Positions 1-8,392 of a stretch of 64,000 nucleotides of DNA are shown here, in pieces; the first letter of the stretch is position 1, and every line of letters begins with the position of its first letter. Origin of the DNA: Mixta sp031457955 (GTDB lineage: Bacteria; Pseudomonadota; Gammaproteobacteria; Enterobacterales; Enterobacteriaceae); NCBI RefSeq assembly GCF_031457955.1, contig NZ_JAVDXN010000001.1:744001-808000 (forward strand), in the 5' to 3' direction. The notes beneath the pieces are model-generated. The model made no database searches and was not told the DNA's origin. It saw only the letters and a list, made by a program, of their open reading frames with translations. The position numbers and the translations under genes were made by a program.

Positions 1-971
1 TTCTCACGCCACATCACGTTGATGCCCGCATGGGCCAGCACATCCATTAAGCCTTCCTGATGATGCGCCAGGTTGGCGTTATAGTGCGCGCGCGTCATAC
101 CGGAAAACATACAGGGCACGGAGATCGCGGTTTCTGTTCCGCATGAGCTGGCGTGCTGATAGTAGATCACGTTCTGCTGTTTCAGTCTGGGATTGGTTTC
201 CCGCGGGTAGCCGCCCAGCGAGAAGTTTTCCGCCCGCGCGGTTTCGCCCAGCACAAAAATAACCAGCGTCTTTTTCTCGGCGGCGTCGATAAGCGGGCCT
301 TTTTGCGCATCCTGTCCGATGCGAACCAGCGCTTTACTGCCCTGTAGCCAGCGATTATCAGCATAATTAATCACGCCGCTAACGACGTTGGCGGGCGTGA
401 CCATTTTCACCAGGCCTTTATTATTGCGGAACAGCGAGGCGTAATCTTTATACATCAGGGCGGCAATCAGCAAAATTGTCAGCAGGCAGCTGATAGACCA
501 TAAGCCGCGCATCGCCAGAGCAAACCACCAGGGGCGTGTCGGCGTGATTTTAGTCACGCAAACAAGCAGCGCAGGAATGACGCCCAGCGCCAGCAACCAT
601 AACAGATAACGCAAGCTCAGCAGCGCGGTGGCTTCCTGCAAATCGGTTTCAAAAACGTTTTGCACCATATTGGTGTCAATCACCGTGCCGAAACTGTACA
701 TAAAATAGTTTGCCGCCGCACCGCACAGCAGCAGAATAATCAGCAGCGGCTTGCGGATCCAGGGCAACGCCAGCAGGTTAAAAATCAGCATAAAGGCGCA
801 AAACAGCACCAGCGGAATCGAGGCGATAAACAGATAATCGTGCAGATGCGCACGCGGCGTGCGTTCTGCCGCGCGAATAATAAACTGAGCATTAAGAATA
901 AAAGTAAAAAACAGCGCGCAGGCGACAAGGAACCACGATTCATTACAGCGTATTTTTTTCAGCATTCGCAT
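1..971 (-). CDS. eptA: Lipid A phosphoethanolamine transferase EptA, 3' end cut by window edge
   Basis: Inner-membrane enzyme that transfers phosphoethanolamine from phosphatidylethanolamine to lipid A, lowering surface charge and sensitivity to cationic peptides. Translating the minus strand from ATG at 971 (alternative ATG at 965) gives an N-terminus with several hydrophobic membrane segments, then the start of the periplasmic sulfatase-like domain with the family signature around VLGETARAENFSLGGYPRE, containing the catalytic Thr region, followed by SCGTETAISVPCMFSGM. The text aligns closely with E. coli EptA (PmrC). About 323 codons are present; the C-terminal catalytic part lies outside the window. 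No clear ribosome site precedes either start. A PmrA-type box lies upstream (1015-1042). Paralogues such as CptA or OpgE are less similar in my reading. Confidence 0.9.
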   Translation of the reverse strand, partial: MRMLKKIRCNESWFLVACALFFTFILNAQFIIRAAERTPRAHLHDYLFIASIPLVLFCAFMLIFNLLALPWIRKPLLIILLLCGAAANYFMYSFGTVIDTNMVQNVFETDLQEATALLSLRYLLWLLALGVIPALLVCVTKITPTRPWWFALAMRGLWSISCLLTILLIAALMYKDYASLFRNNKGLVKMVTPANVVSGVINYADNRWLQGSKALVRIGQDAQKGPLIDAAEKKTLVIFVLGETARAENFSLGGYPRETNPRLKQQNVIYYQHASSCGTETAISVPCMFSGMTRAHYNANLAHHQEGLMDVLAHAGINVMWRE

Positions 972-1014
972 CGTTAAACAAAATTGAACATTGCATATAG
1001 TCTGGCCTAAAAAC

Positions 1015-1042
1015 CTTAATAAAACCTTAATGCAGGGTTAAT
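1015..1042 (-). promoter_or_regulatory. PmrA (BasR) box for eptA
   Basis: Three TTAA-core hexamers in direct repeat with 5-bp spacers: CTTAAT (1015-1020), CTTAAT (1026-1031), GTTAAT (1037-1042). The known PmrA site is two such hexamers spaced by 5 bp. On the minus strand a possible -10 (CTATAT, near 996-1001) follows about 14 nt after the last repeat, a spacing fitting an activator site over the -35 of eptA. The hexamers read on the opposite strand to eptA. Confidence 0.65.
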
Positions 1043-1165
1043 GAGTGCGGGGCAAGGGGAATCATTCGTACTGCTTAACGGCGGCACACGGTAATTTTAT
1101 GGCCAGGCTTGCGCTTCAGCCTGAAGCTGTCTTGAATAAAAGAAGGTGTTTACTCAGGAGGCGAT

Positions 1166-1405
1166 GTGGCAGAGCAGCTTGAATTCTTCCCGGTGCCCAG
1201 CCCGTGCCGGGGTATTTGTCAGTCCGATGCGCGCGGCTACTGTCGTGGCTGCCTGCGCAGCCGTGAAGAGCGCTTTAACTGGATGCAATATAGCGATGCG
1301 CAGAAGCGCGACGTGCTGCGCCTCTGTCGCCAGCGCTGGCTACGCCTGCACCGCAATGAAAAACCTGCCGCGCCTGAGGAACCCCAACAGCCGTCACTGT
1401 TTTGA
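1166..1405 (+). CDS. ydhL: DUF1289 family small protein YdhL
   Basis: A 79-residue protein matching E. coli YdhL almost along its length: SPCRGICQSDARGYCRGC contains the four-cysteine pattern of DUF1289, a likely metal-binding motif, followed by a basic segment and a C-terminal QQPSLF. Function unknown. Start is GTG at 1166, chosen because a full AGGAGG lies at 1156-1161, and the protein then begins as the E. coli one does. An overlapping frame starting at 1146 is not used. It precedes ydhF, as in E. coli. Confidence 0.85.
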   Translation: MAEQLEFFPVPSPCRGICQSDARGYCRGCLRSREERFNWMQYSDAQKRDVLRLCRQRWLRLHRNEKPAAPEEPQQPSLF

Positions 1406-1477
1406 TATCTTTCCCTTTTTTTCTCGGACGTCGGCGTATACTGCCTGTCATTAACCATGATTCGCAGAGGAAAAGAG

Positions 1478-2374
1478 ATGACAGAACGCGTGCAGGTTGC
1501 GCCACAGGGGCCAGCGTTTTCCCGTCTGGTGATGGGCTACTGGCGGTTAATGGAGTGGCAGATGTCTGCTCAGCAGCTGACGACATTTATCGAGCAGCAT
1601 CTGGCGCTGGGCATTACCACCGTCGATCATGCCGATATTTATGGCGATTATCAGTGTGAGGCCGCTTTCGGCGCGGCGCTGCGTCTGGACCCTTCGTTGC
1701 GTCAGCGGCTGGAGCTGGTCACCAAATGTGGCATCGCGACTACCGCTAAACCCGAAAACCAGCTGGGTCACTACATTACCGATGGCGATCATATTATCCG
1801 CAGTGCGGAAGCCTCGTTGCGTCATTTTTCTACCGATTATCTCGATCTGCTGCTGATTCATCGCCCCGACCCGTTAATGGACGCGGATGAGATCGCTGAA
1901 GCCTTTAGCGCGCTGCATCAGAGCGGCAAAGTACGCCATTTCGGCGTCTCCAATTTCACCCCGGCGCAGTTTGCGCTGTTACAGTCGCGCCTGCCGTTTA
2001 CGCTGGCGACCAACCAGGTGGAAATCTCGCCGCTTTGCCAGGATACCCTGCTGGATGGCACGCTCGACCAGTGTCAGCAGCTGCGGATAAAGCCGATGGC
2101 CTGGTCCTGCCTTGGCGGTGGGCGTCTGTTCAGCGAAGAGAAATTTGCCCCGTTACGCGCTGAGCTGCGCGCCGTGGCTGAGGAAATCGGCGCTGAATCG
2201 GTTGAACAGGTGGTTTACGCCTGGATTATGCGCCTGCCTTCGCTGCCGCTGCCGATTATCGGCTCAGGAAAAATTGAGCGCGTACGCGCGGCGCAACAGG
2301 CCCTGAACCTTCAGCTGAGTCGCCAGCAGTGGTTCCGTATTCGTAAAGCCGCGCTGGGTTATGACGTGCCGTAA
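1478..2374 (+). CDS. ydhF: Aldo/keto reductase YdhF
   Basis: Cytosolic NADPH-dependent oxidoreductase of the aldo-keto reductase superfamily; the natural substrate is not established. The AKR barrel features are visible: TTVDHADIYG with catalytic Asp and Tyr, the Lys in VTKCG, LLLIHRPDPL with the catalytic His, VSNF, and the cofactor segment PIIGSGKIERV. Start at ATG 1478 rather than 1457, because an AGAGGAAAAGAG ribosome site directly precedes it and gives 298 residues, the E. coli length. Transcribed with ydhL on its 5' side; a separate ribosome site precedes sodC downstream. Confidence 0.9.
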   Translation: MTERVQVAPQGPAFSRLVMGYWRLMEWQMSAQQLTTFIEQHLALGITTVDHADIYGDYQCEAAFGAALRLDPSLRQRLELVTKCGIATTAKPENQLGHYITDGDHIIRSAEASLRHFSTDYLDLLLIHRPDPLMDADEIAEAFSALHQSGKVRHFGVSNFTPAQFALLQSRLPFTLATNQVEISPLCQDTLLDGTLDQCQQLRIKPMAWSCLGGGRLFSEEKFAPLRAELRAVAEEIGAESVEQVVYAWIMRLPSLPLPIIGSGKIERVRAAQQALNLQLSRQQWFRIRKAALGYDVP

Positions 2375-2464
2375 AGTAACGCAAAAAAAGCGGCGTAATG
2401 CAGCTAAACCCTGATTTTCCGCCAGACTGTAGAGGCAAGCTGACATTAATCTGCAGGAGGTAAG

Positions 2465-2986
2465 ATGAAATATTCTGGTTTAGCAGCGTTAACGCTGCTG
2501 GTATGTGGCTACGCCCAGGCGGCTAGCCAGGAAGTGACACTGCACAGCGTCAATGAAAAGGGGATTGGCGCAGAGGTCGGTAGCGTAAAAATCGATGAAA
2601 CAGCCTATGGACTGACGTTTACGCCAAATCTTGCGCAGCTGCCGCCGGGCATTCATGGTTTCCACGTTCATGCTAACGGCAGCTGTGAGCCTGCGACCAC
2701 CGACGGTAAAACCGTGCCAGCGGGCGCGGCGGGCGGCCACTTTGACCCACAAAACAGCGGCAAGCACCTCGGCCCGTGGGGCGAGGGGCATCTGGGCGAT
2801 CTCCCGGCGCTGTACGTGGATGCCGAGGGCAAATCGACCTATCCGGTGCTGGCACCGCGCCTGAAAAAAGTCAGTGAAATTTCCGGCAAAGCGCTGATGG
2901 TGCACATGGGCGGCGATAATCATAGCGATCATCCGCAGCCGCTGGGTGGCGGTGGCGCGCGTTATGCCTGTGGCGTGATTAAATAA
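2465..2986 (+). CDS. sodC: Periplasmic Cu/Zn superoxide dismutase
   Basis: Converts superoxide to hydrogen peroxide and oxygen in the periplasm. A 173-residue precursor: N-terminal signal peptide ending near AQA (about residue 19), then the SodC fold with the copper-ligand stretch GIHGFHVHANGSC, the zinc loop around GGHFDPQNSGKHLGPWGEGHLGD, and LMVHMGGDNHSDHPQPLGGGGARYACGVI at the C-terminus, carrying the last copper His and the disulfide Cys. A strong AGGAGG ribosome site lies just before the ATG. Neighbouring slyA and ydhF are as in E. coli. Confidence 0.95.
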   Translation: MKYSGLAALTLLVCGYAQAASQEVTLHSVNEKGIGAEVGSVKIDETAYGLTFTPNLAQLPPGIHGFHVHANGSCEPATTDGKTVPAGAAGGHFDPQNSGKHLGPWGEGHLGDLPALYVDAEGKSTYPVLAPRLKKVSEISGKALMVHMGGDNHSDHPQPLGGGGARYACGVIK

Positions 2987-3513
2987 GCTTACTCAGTAAG
3001 GTGCTGCTCGATTCTACTGCGCGGAGCGGGCAACATAATATCAGATTACGGCCCTTGCTGCGTAAACGTACAGGTTTTGCCTGGCAAGGGCGCATTCAGC
3101 TTACTTTATTGCTTCTTTGAGACGATGCCCATTGCCGTCACTACCCGGACCGGCATGATTAGCGGGGCGCGCATATCTGAAAAATCTGTGCGTTACAACG
3201 TAACGTCTGTTCGCCAGGCCACGCTAACGAGCCAATATGGCGCTTACGCCAGTCCAATGAATCGCCCTCTGGCACCTGCGTTTTGGTCATCAACGGGAGA
3301 AAGCGATGTCAGACCGCCTGGGTAGAAATCTGAAAAACATTGTTAAACAGCAGGATAGGCCAACAGAGCCACTTACGCTTATGCAAAGATAGAGCGTGTT
3401 TGCGTAAAGAACAAATGCCCTTTTACGGCGCGTACTGAATTTGTATTTTGCCCAATAAACTCGCAGAATAGATTAAAGTCACGCTTGATTGCTAGCAAGC
3501 TAATTATAAGGAG
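2987..3513. other. sodC-slyA intergenic region, no gene seen
   Basis: About 530 bp that in E. coli carries additional genes (ydhI/J/K area) but here shows no convincing coding sequence. An 82-codon open frame at 3077-3325 has no ribosome site and no recognisable product. It holds a 15-bp palindrome CGTTACAACGTAACG at 3191-3205 and, at its right end, the slyA promoter and operator. Confidence 0.5.
3489..3503. promoter_or_regulatory. SlyA operator upstream of slyA
   Basis: CTAGCAAGCTAA at 3492-3503 matches 11 of 12 bases of the published SlyA consensus TTAGCAAGCTAA; it overlaps a perfect palindrome TTGCTAGCAA at 3489-3498. It ends 10 nt before the slyA start codon, so bound SlyA would sit over the leader or promoter, consistent with autorepression. 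Confidence 0.7.
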
Positions 3514-3957
3514 ATGAAATTGGATACGCCATTAGGAACGGATTTAGCACGCTTAGTGCGCATCTGGCGTGCGCTGATCGATCAACGTCTTAAACCGCTG
3601 GAACTGACGCAAACGCATTGGGTCACGTTGCATAATATCCATCAACTACCGCCGCATCAGTCGCAAATTCAACTGGCTAAAGCGATTGGCATTGAACAGC
3701 CTTCGCTGGTACGCACCCTGGATCAGTTAGAAGAAAAAGGGCTGATTATGCGCTGCACCTGCGCCAACGACCGGCGCGCGAAACGCATTAAGCTGACAAA
3801 AGCGGCAGAGCCGGTTATCCAGCAGGTAGAGCATGTGATTGATGCCACGCGCGATGATATTTTAGCCGGAATTTCGAAGCGCGAAGTTGACCAGCTGATT
3901 ACGCTTATTGCGCGGCTGGAAAAAAACATCGCGGAACTGCAAAAGAAAAGCGAATGA
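3514..3957 (+). CDS. slyA: MarR-family transcription regulator SlyA
   Basis: Dimeric winged-helix regulator that counteracts H-NS silencing and controls envelope and virulence-type genes in enterics. 147 residues, nearly collinear with E. coli SlyA: LARLVRIWRALID at the N-terminus, the recognition region IGIEQPSLVRTLDQLEEKGLI, the wing with ANDRRAKRIKLT, and C-terminal dimerisation helices. Start ATG 3514 has a good AAGGAG six bases upstream. Convergent with slyB; a shared bidirectional terminator follows. A near-consensus SlyA site sits immediately upstream (3489-3503), suggesting autoregulation. Confidence 0.95.
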   Translation: MKLDTPLGTDLARLVRIWRALIDQRLKPLELTQTHWVTLHNIHQLPPHQSQIQLAKAIGIEQPSLVRTLDQLEEKGLIMRCTCANDRRAKRIKLTKAAEPVIQQVEHVIDATRDDILAGISKREVDQLITLIARLEKNIAELQKKSE

Positions 3958-3963
3958 CGGGCA

Positions 3964-3994
3964 ATAAAAAACCGACGCACTGCGTCGGTTTTTT
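3964..3994. terminator. Bidirectional terminator between slyA and slyB
   Basis: Stem ACCGACGC/GCGTCGGT around a short ACT loop, with an A-run on the left and a T-run on the right, placed between convergent slyA and slyB. Confidence 0.85.
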
Positions 3995-4007
3995 CGTTCG
4001 ACAAGCC

Positions 4008-4475
4008 TTAGCGCGGAGAAACGGTAACCTGGCTGCCGTTTGAAGCCAGCACCACGCGCTGTCCCACTGAATAACGGCTGGCCGCCTGTTTTTGCACCAC
4101 CATGATGGTATTACCGTCATCCTTACGGATTTCCAGCTCAACGCCATCTGCTTTATTCATCGCGCCCTGAACGCCCTGACCCGCTACGCCGCCCAGCACC
4201 GCACCGCCAGCCGTCGCCAGACTACGGCCTGCGCCGCCGCCCACGGTGTTACCCAAAAAGCCGCCCAGCACCGCGCCGCCGATAGCGCCGATCACATTAT
4301 TATCATCGCCGCCCTGAATTTTAACCGGACGAACGGAGACCAGCGTCCCGTAGCTTACGTTTTGCACCTGTTTAGCTTCGTTAGCGCTGTACACGTCACC
4401 GGAAAGCGTATCCGTGTTAGCACAGCCTGCCAGCGTCATGCCTGCCAGCGCCACAACTAATAAACGCTTCATCAT
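4008..4475 (-). CDS. slyB: Outer membrane lipoprotein SlyB
   Basis: Glycine-zipper outer-membrane lipoprotein; in Salmonella and E. coli it is PhoP-regulated and associated with envelope integrity. 155 residues, the E. coli length. Signal peptide with lipobox LAGC (Cys about residue 18), then the repeated small-residue helices GAIGGAVLGGFLGNTVGGGAG and GGAVLGGVAGQGVQG, then a conserved C-terminal beta region ending VTVSPR. Start taken at ATG 4475, with AGGAGC six bases upstream; the adjacent ATG 4472 is possible. No convincing PhoP box was seen upstream. Confidence 0.93.
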   Translation of the reverse strand: MMKRLLVVALAGMTLAGCANTDTLSGDVYSANEAKQVQNVSYGTLVSVRPVKIQGGDDNNVIGAIGGAVLGGFLGNTVGGGAGRSLATAGGAVLGGVAGQGVQGAMNKADGVELEIRKDDGNTIMVVQKQAASRYSVGQRVVLASNGSQVTVSPR

Positions 4476-4760
4476 TATAAAGCTCCTTTCACGATTGTTG
4501 ACTGCAACGAAAAGCAGCCACAGATGACCTAATTATACGGCAGAACCTGCGCCTGTTTTAAATTAGTAAAAAAAAGGCGCGGGCTGAGCATAGACCTTAT
4601 CAGATAAACAAAGATTCAATTATGCCAGCAAAAAATCATGCCCGAATGTAAAAGCGTCGACCGTACATAAAAAACGACAATTAATCATAGAATTACCCCG
4701 CCTTTTTTGCCAGGCTGGACGCTGTTTGAATTCTCTTCCCCGCGGAAGTAAGGTCGTTTG

Positions 4761-5879
4761 ATGAAATCGGGACGCTATATTGGCGTGATGTCCGGTACCA
4801 GCCTGGATGGCGTGGATGTGGTGTTAGCCGCGATTGATGAACGGATGGTGGCGCAGCAGGCGAGCTATTATCATCCGGTGCCGCAGGCGATACGCCAGCA
4901 GCTGTTGGCGATCAATCAGGGACAAAACCTGACGCTGTCGCAATTGGGACAGCTGGATACCCGTCTTGGGCGACTGTTTGCCGAAGCGGTGCTTACGCTA
5001 ATGCGGCAGCAGCACCTGAGCGCCGACGATATTACCGCGATCGGCTGCCACGGTCAGACGGTATGGCATGAGCCTTATGGCGATGCGCCCAGCACGCTGC
5101 AAATTGGCGACAATAATCAGATCGCCGCCATGACCGGCATCACCGTGGTGGGCGATTTTCGTCGGCGCGATATGGCGCTGGGCGGGCAGGGCGCGCCGCT
5201 GGTGCCCGCTTTTCATCAGGCGCTGCTGATGCATCCGCAAGAACGGCGGATGGTGTTAAATATCGGCGGCATCGCTAACCTGTCGGTGCTGATCCCCGGG
5301 CGCGCGCCGGGCGGCTATGATACCGGTCCCGGCAATATGCTGATGGATACGTGGATCTGGCGGCATCGCAGCCTGCCTTATGATAAGGATGGGGCCTGGG
5401 CAGAGAGCGGAACGGTGATTGTGCCGTTACTGCAACAGATGCTGAGCGATGCCTGGTTTGCGCTACCGGCCCCGAAAAGCACCGGCCGGGAATATTTCAA
5501 CGCCAGCTGGATCGAAAAGCAGCTGCGTCATTTTCCGGGCGTGGCGGCGCAGGATGTGCAGGCAACGCTGCTGGAGCTAACGGCGGTGACCATCAGCGAG
5601 CAGGTGCAGCTGAACGGCGGCTGCGATCGTTTGCTGGTTTGCGGCGGCGGCTGTCGTAATCCGCTGCTGATGGCACGTCTGGCGGCGTTGTTAGCAGGTA
5701 CTGAAGTTTCTACCACGGATAAAGTCGGCATCAATGGCGATGACATGGAAGGGCTGGCGTTCGCCTGGCTGGCTTATCGCACCTTATCCGGGCTGCCGGG
5801 CAACCTGCCGTCAGTGACCGGCGCGCGTCAGGCCAGCGTGCTGGGCGCGATTTATCCGGCCAACCGGCCGCTATTGTAA
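4761..5879 (+). CDS. anmK: Anhydro-N-acetylmuramic acid kinase
   Basis: Cytosolic kinase that opens and phosphorylates 1,6-anhydro-MurNAc to MurNAc-6-phosphate in peptidoglycan recycling. 372 residues from ATG 4761 (a TTG directly before, at 4758, is the less likely start). Motifs: GVMSGTSLDGVD phosphate loop at the N-terminus, GCHGQTVWH, GDFRRRDMALGGQGAPLVPAFH, NIGGIANLS, GYDTGPGNMLMD with the catalytic Asp region, and VCGGGCRNPLLM near the C-terminus, all typical of the ASKHA-fold AnmK family. mliC follows after 19 bp, as in E. coli. Confidence 0.95.
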   Translation: MKSGRYIGVMSGTSLDGVDVVLAAIDERMVAQQASYYHPVPQAIRQQLLAINQGQNLTLSQLGQLDTRLGRLFAEAVLTLMRQQHLSADDITAIGCHGQTVWHEPYGDAPSTLQIGDNNQIAAMTGITVVGDFRRRDMALGGQGAPLVPAFHQALLMHPQERRMVLNIGGIANLSVLIPGRAPGGYDTGPGNMLMDTWIWRHRSLPYDKDGAWAESGTVIVPLLQQMLSDAWFALPAPKSTGREYFNASWIEKQLRHFPGVAAQDVQATLLELTAVTISEQVQLNGGCDRLLVCGGGCRNPLLMARLAALLAGTEVSTTDKVGINGDDMEGLAFAWLAYRTLSGLPGNLPSVTGARQASVLGAIYPANRPLL

Positions 5880-5898
5880 GCTGTGCTGAGGAGATGAC

Positions 5899-6213
5899 AT
5901 GCGCAATAACCTGAAACTGCTGCCGGTTCTGCTGCTCACTGGCTGCGGCCTGTTTGGCAAACCGCAGCCGGAAACGCAAACCCTGCATTATCTTTGCGGC
6001 ACGCTGCCGCTCACGGTCACGCTTGCGCAGCAGCAGGCGCATTTTATTATGGATGGTCAGCCGCTGACGTTAACCGAGCAGGAATCCGCGTCCGGCGTGC
6101 GCTACAGCGATGGCACCTACAGTTTCTGGTCACAGGGCGACAGCGCGTTTATCGAACGCAATCAGCGCATTATCGTTAATGATTGCCAGCTGCAAACCGC
6201 GCAGGCGCGTTGA
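5899..6213 (+). CDS. mliC: Membrane-bound lysozyme inhibitor of C-type lysozyme
   Basis: Outer-membrane lipoprotein that inhibits C-type lysozyme by inserting a loop into its active site. 104 residues: signal peptide with lipobox LTGC (Cys about residue 16) and a small beta-barrel with Cys pair (LCGTLPLTV and NDCQLQ) plus the conserved segments ASGVRYSDGTYSFWSQGD that carry the family's inhibitory Ser and Lys-type loops. GAGGAG-type ribosome site before ATG. Likely cotranscribed with anmK (19-bp gap). Confidence 0.9.
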   Translation: MRNNLKLLPVLLLTGCGLFGKPQPETQTLHYLCGTLPLTVTLAQQQAHFIMDGQPLTLTEQESASGVRYSDGTYSFWSQGDSAFIERNQRIIVNDCQLQTAQAR

Positions 6214-6270
6214 ATATTATCCGGGGCAGTCGCACAATAGCGGTACCCTTTGCTATGGTTGAATCCGATG

Positions 6271-6927
6271 ATGAGTGAAAACGATAGTCTGCAACAGATT
6301 GCCCATTTGCGCCGTGAATATACGCGCGGCGGCCTGCGTCGTAACGATCTGCCCGAGCAGCCGCTGGCGCTATTTGAACGCTGGCTGCGTCAGGCCTGCG
6401 ATGCCCAGCTGCCGGACCCGACCGCGATGTGCGTGGCGACAGTGGATGCCCAGGGCCAGCCTTATCAACGGATCGTTCTGCTGAAGCATTATGACGCGCG
6501 CGGCATGATTTTCTATACCAACCTGGGCAGCCGCAAAGCGCAGCAGCTGGCTGAGAACCCGCGCGTGAGCCTGCTGTTTCCCTGGCATTTCCTCGAGCGT
6601 CAGGTGATGGTGCTGGGGCAGGTGGAAAAGCTCTCAACGCTGGAAGTGGTGAAATATTTCCACAGCCGTCCGCGCGACAGCCAGATCGGTGCCTGGGTCT
6701 CCCAGCAGTCGAGCCGGATCTCCGCACGCGGCGTGCTGGAAAGTAAGTTTCTGGAGCTGAAACAGAAATTCAGCCAGGGCGAAGTGCCGTTACCCAGCTT
6801 CTGGGGCGGATTCCGCATCAAAATCGATGCCATGGAGTTCTGGCAGGGCGGTGAAAACCGGCTGCACGATCGCTTTTTCTACCAGCGTGACGGCGAGCGC
6901 TGGAAAATCGATCGGCTGGCACCCTGA
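6271..6927 (+). CDS. pdxH: Pyridoxine/pyridoxamine 5'-phosphate oxidase
   Basis: FMN enzyme that oxidises PNP or PMP to pyridoxal 5'-phosphate, the last step of vitamin B6 synthesis. 218 residues from ATG 6271, the E. coli length; ATG 6268 just before is equally possible and neither has an obvious ribosome site. Signature segments: RREYTRGGLRRNDLP, QRIVLLKHYDARGMIFYTN (FMN binding), NPRVSLLFPW, RPRDSQIGAWVS, PLPSFWGGFRI, EFWQGGENRLHDRF, C-terminal IDRLAP. Sits 5' of tyrS and near pdxY, placing two B6 genes around tyrS as in E. coli. Confidence 0.95.
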   Translation: MSENDSLQQIAHLRREYTRGGLRRNDLPEQPLALFERWLRQACDAQLPDPTAMCVATVDAQGQPYQRIVLLKHYDARGMIFYTNLGSRKAQQLAENPRVSLLFPWHFLERQVMVLGQVEKLSTLEVVKYFHSRPRDSQIGAWVSQQSSRISARGVLESKFLELKQKFSQGEVPLPSFWGGFRIKIDAMEFWQGGENRLHDRFFYQRDGERWKIDRLAP

Positions 6928-7060
6928 ATTCGTTAAATTTTCCTGACTGGCGCTGGCGCTGGCGGCGGCGGCGCTTTATTCTATATGCCTTCATTTCTCC
7001 GCATATCAGCGGAAAGCTGTGTACCAGCATAGGTGCAGTCGTTACAACATGGAGTCTTTA

Positions 7061-8335
7061 ATGACCAGCAGTAACCTGATTAAACAATTGCAAGAGCGAG
7101 GCCTGGTTGCCCAGGTAACGGATGAGGAAGCGTTAGCAGAGAGGCTGGCGCAAGGGCCAATCGCTCTCTATTGCGGCTTCGATCCGACCGCCGACAGCTT
7201 GCATTTGGGCCATCTGGTACCTTTGCTTTGTCTGAAACGTTTCCAGGATGCGGGACACAAGCCGGTTGCGCTGGTAGGCGGAGCCACCGGTCTGATTGGC
7301 GATCCCAGCTTCAAAGCGGCAGAGCGCAAGCTGAACACGACTGAAACCGTAAATGAATGGGTAGATAAAATCCGTCATCAGGTTGCCCCGTTCCTGGATT
7401 TCGACTGTGGTGAAAACAGCGCCATCGCGGCCAATAACTATGACTGGTTCGGCGGCATGAACGTGCTGACCTTCCTGCGCGATATCGGCAAGCACTTCTC
7501 TGTTAACCAGATGATTAACAAAGAAGCGGTGAAGCAGCGTCTGAACCGCGACGATCAGGGCATTTCGTTTACCGAATTCTCTTACAATCTGCTGCAGGGC
7601 TATGATTTTGCCTGCCTGAACGAGCGCTATGGCGTGGCGTTGCAGATTGGCGGCTCCGATCAGTGGGGCAATATCACCTCCGGTATCGATCTGACGCGTC
7701 GTCTGCATCAAAACCAGGTCTTTGGCCTGACCGTACCGCTGATCACCAAGTCCGACGGCACCAAGTTCGGCAAGACGGAAGGTGGCGCGGTCTGGCTGGA
7801 CGCGAAGAAAACCAGCCCGTACAAATTCTATCAATTCTGGATCAACACCGCCGATGCGGACGTTTATCGCTTCCTGAAGTTCTTCACTTTTATGAGCATT
7901 GACGAGATCAATGCGCTGGAAGAAGAAGACAAAAACAGCGGAAAAGCGCCGCGCGCGCAGTATGTTCTGGCCGAGCAGGTTACCCGCATGGTGCATGGCG
8001 CTGAAGGGCTGGCCGCCGCGCAGCGTATCACGCAGAGCCTTTTCTCCGGCAGCCTGAGCGAAATGACCGAAGCGGATTTCGAACAGCTGGCGCAGGATGG
8101 TATGCCGACCATTACGTTGGAGGTCGACGCCGATCTGCAACAGGCGCTGGTCAACGCGGAGCTGGTGCCGTCACGCGGTCAGGCGCGGACCATGATCAAC
8201 TCCAACGCAGTAACGGTTAACGGTGAGAAACAGTCTGATGCGGAATACCGCTTCAGCGACAGCGATAAGCTGTTTGACCGTTATACGCTGCTGCGTCGCG
8301 GTAAAAAGCACTACTGTCTGGTGTGCTGGAAATAA
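7061..8335 (+). CDS. tyrS: Tyrosyl-tRNA synthetase
   Basis: Class I aminoacyl-tRNA synthetase charging tRNA-Tyr. 424 residues from ATG 7061, preceded by GGAG at 7051-7054; upstream in-frame starts at 7019 and 7049 add residues absent from the family. HIGH-type motif HLGH, tyrosine pocket FDPTADSLHLGH and YNLLQGYDFACL, IGGSDQWGNI, the KMSKS-equivalent KFGKT, and a C-terminal S4 RNA-binding domain (PSRGQARTMINSNAVTVNGE). Very close to the E. coli protein. Followed by a strong terminator. Confidence 0.97.
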   Translation: MTSSNLIKQLQERGLVAQVTDEEALAERLAQGPIALYCGFDPTADSLHLGHLVPLLCLKRFQDAGHKPVALVGGATGLIGDPSFKAAERKLNTTETVNEWVDKIRHQVAPFLDFDCGENSAIAANNYDWFGGMNVLTFLRDIGKHFSVNQMINKEAVKQRLNRDDQGISFTEFSYNLLQGYDFACLNERYGVALQIGGSDQWGNITSGIDLTRRLHQNQVFGLTVPLITKSDGTKFGKTEGGAVWLDAKKTSPYKFYQFWINTADADVYRFLKFFTFMSIDEINALEEEDKNSGKAPRAQYVLAEQVTRMVHGAEGLAAAQRITQSLFSGSLSEMTEADFEQLAQDGMPTITLEVDADLQQALVNAELVPSRGQARTMINSNAVTVNGEKQSDAEYRFSDSDKLFDRYTLLRRGKKHYCLVCWK

Positions 8336-8342
8336 CGATAAA

Positions 8343-8370
8343 AAGGCCGGTTCGACCGGCCTTATTTTTT
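8343..8370 (+). terminator. tyrS terminator
   Basis: Hairpin AAGGCCGGT-TCG-ACCGGCCTT followed by a T-rich run (ATTTTTT) 10 bp after the tyrS stop. Confidence 0.88.
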
Positions 8371-8392
8371 GGCAGGGTTGTGCAGGTTAAAC

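Noticed and set aside
3077..3325. 82-codon frame between sodC and slyA
   Set aside because: No ribosome site, no family resemblance, irregular composition.
7041..7050. GTTACAACAT, a Ter core, before tyrS
   Set aside because: Only the 10-base core fits; the flanks miss the G needed at the blocking end and other positions.
7133..8140. 335-codon open frame opposite tyrS
   Set aside because: Antisense shadow of a highly conserved gene.
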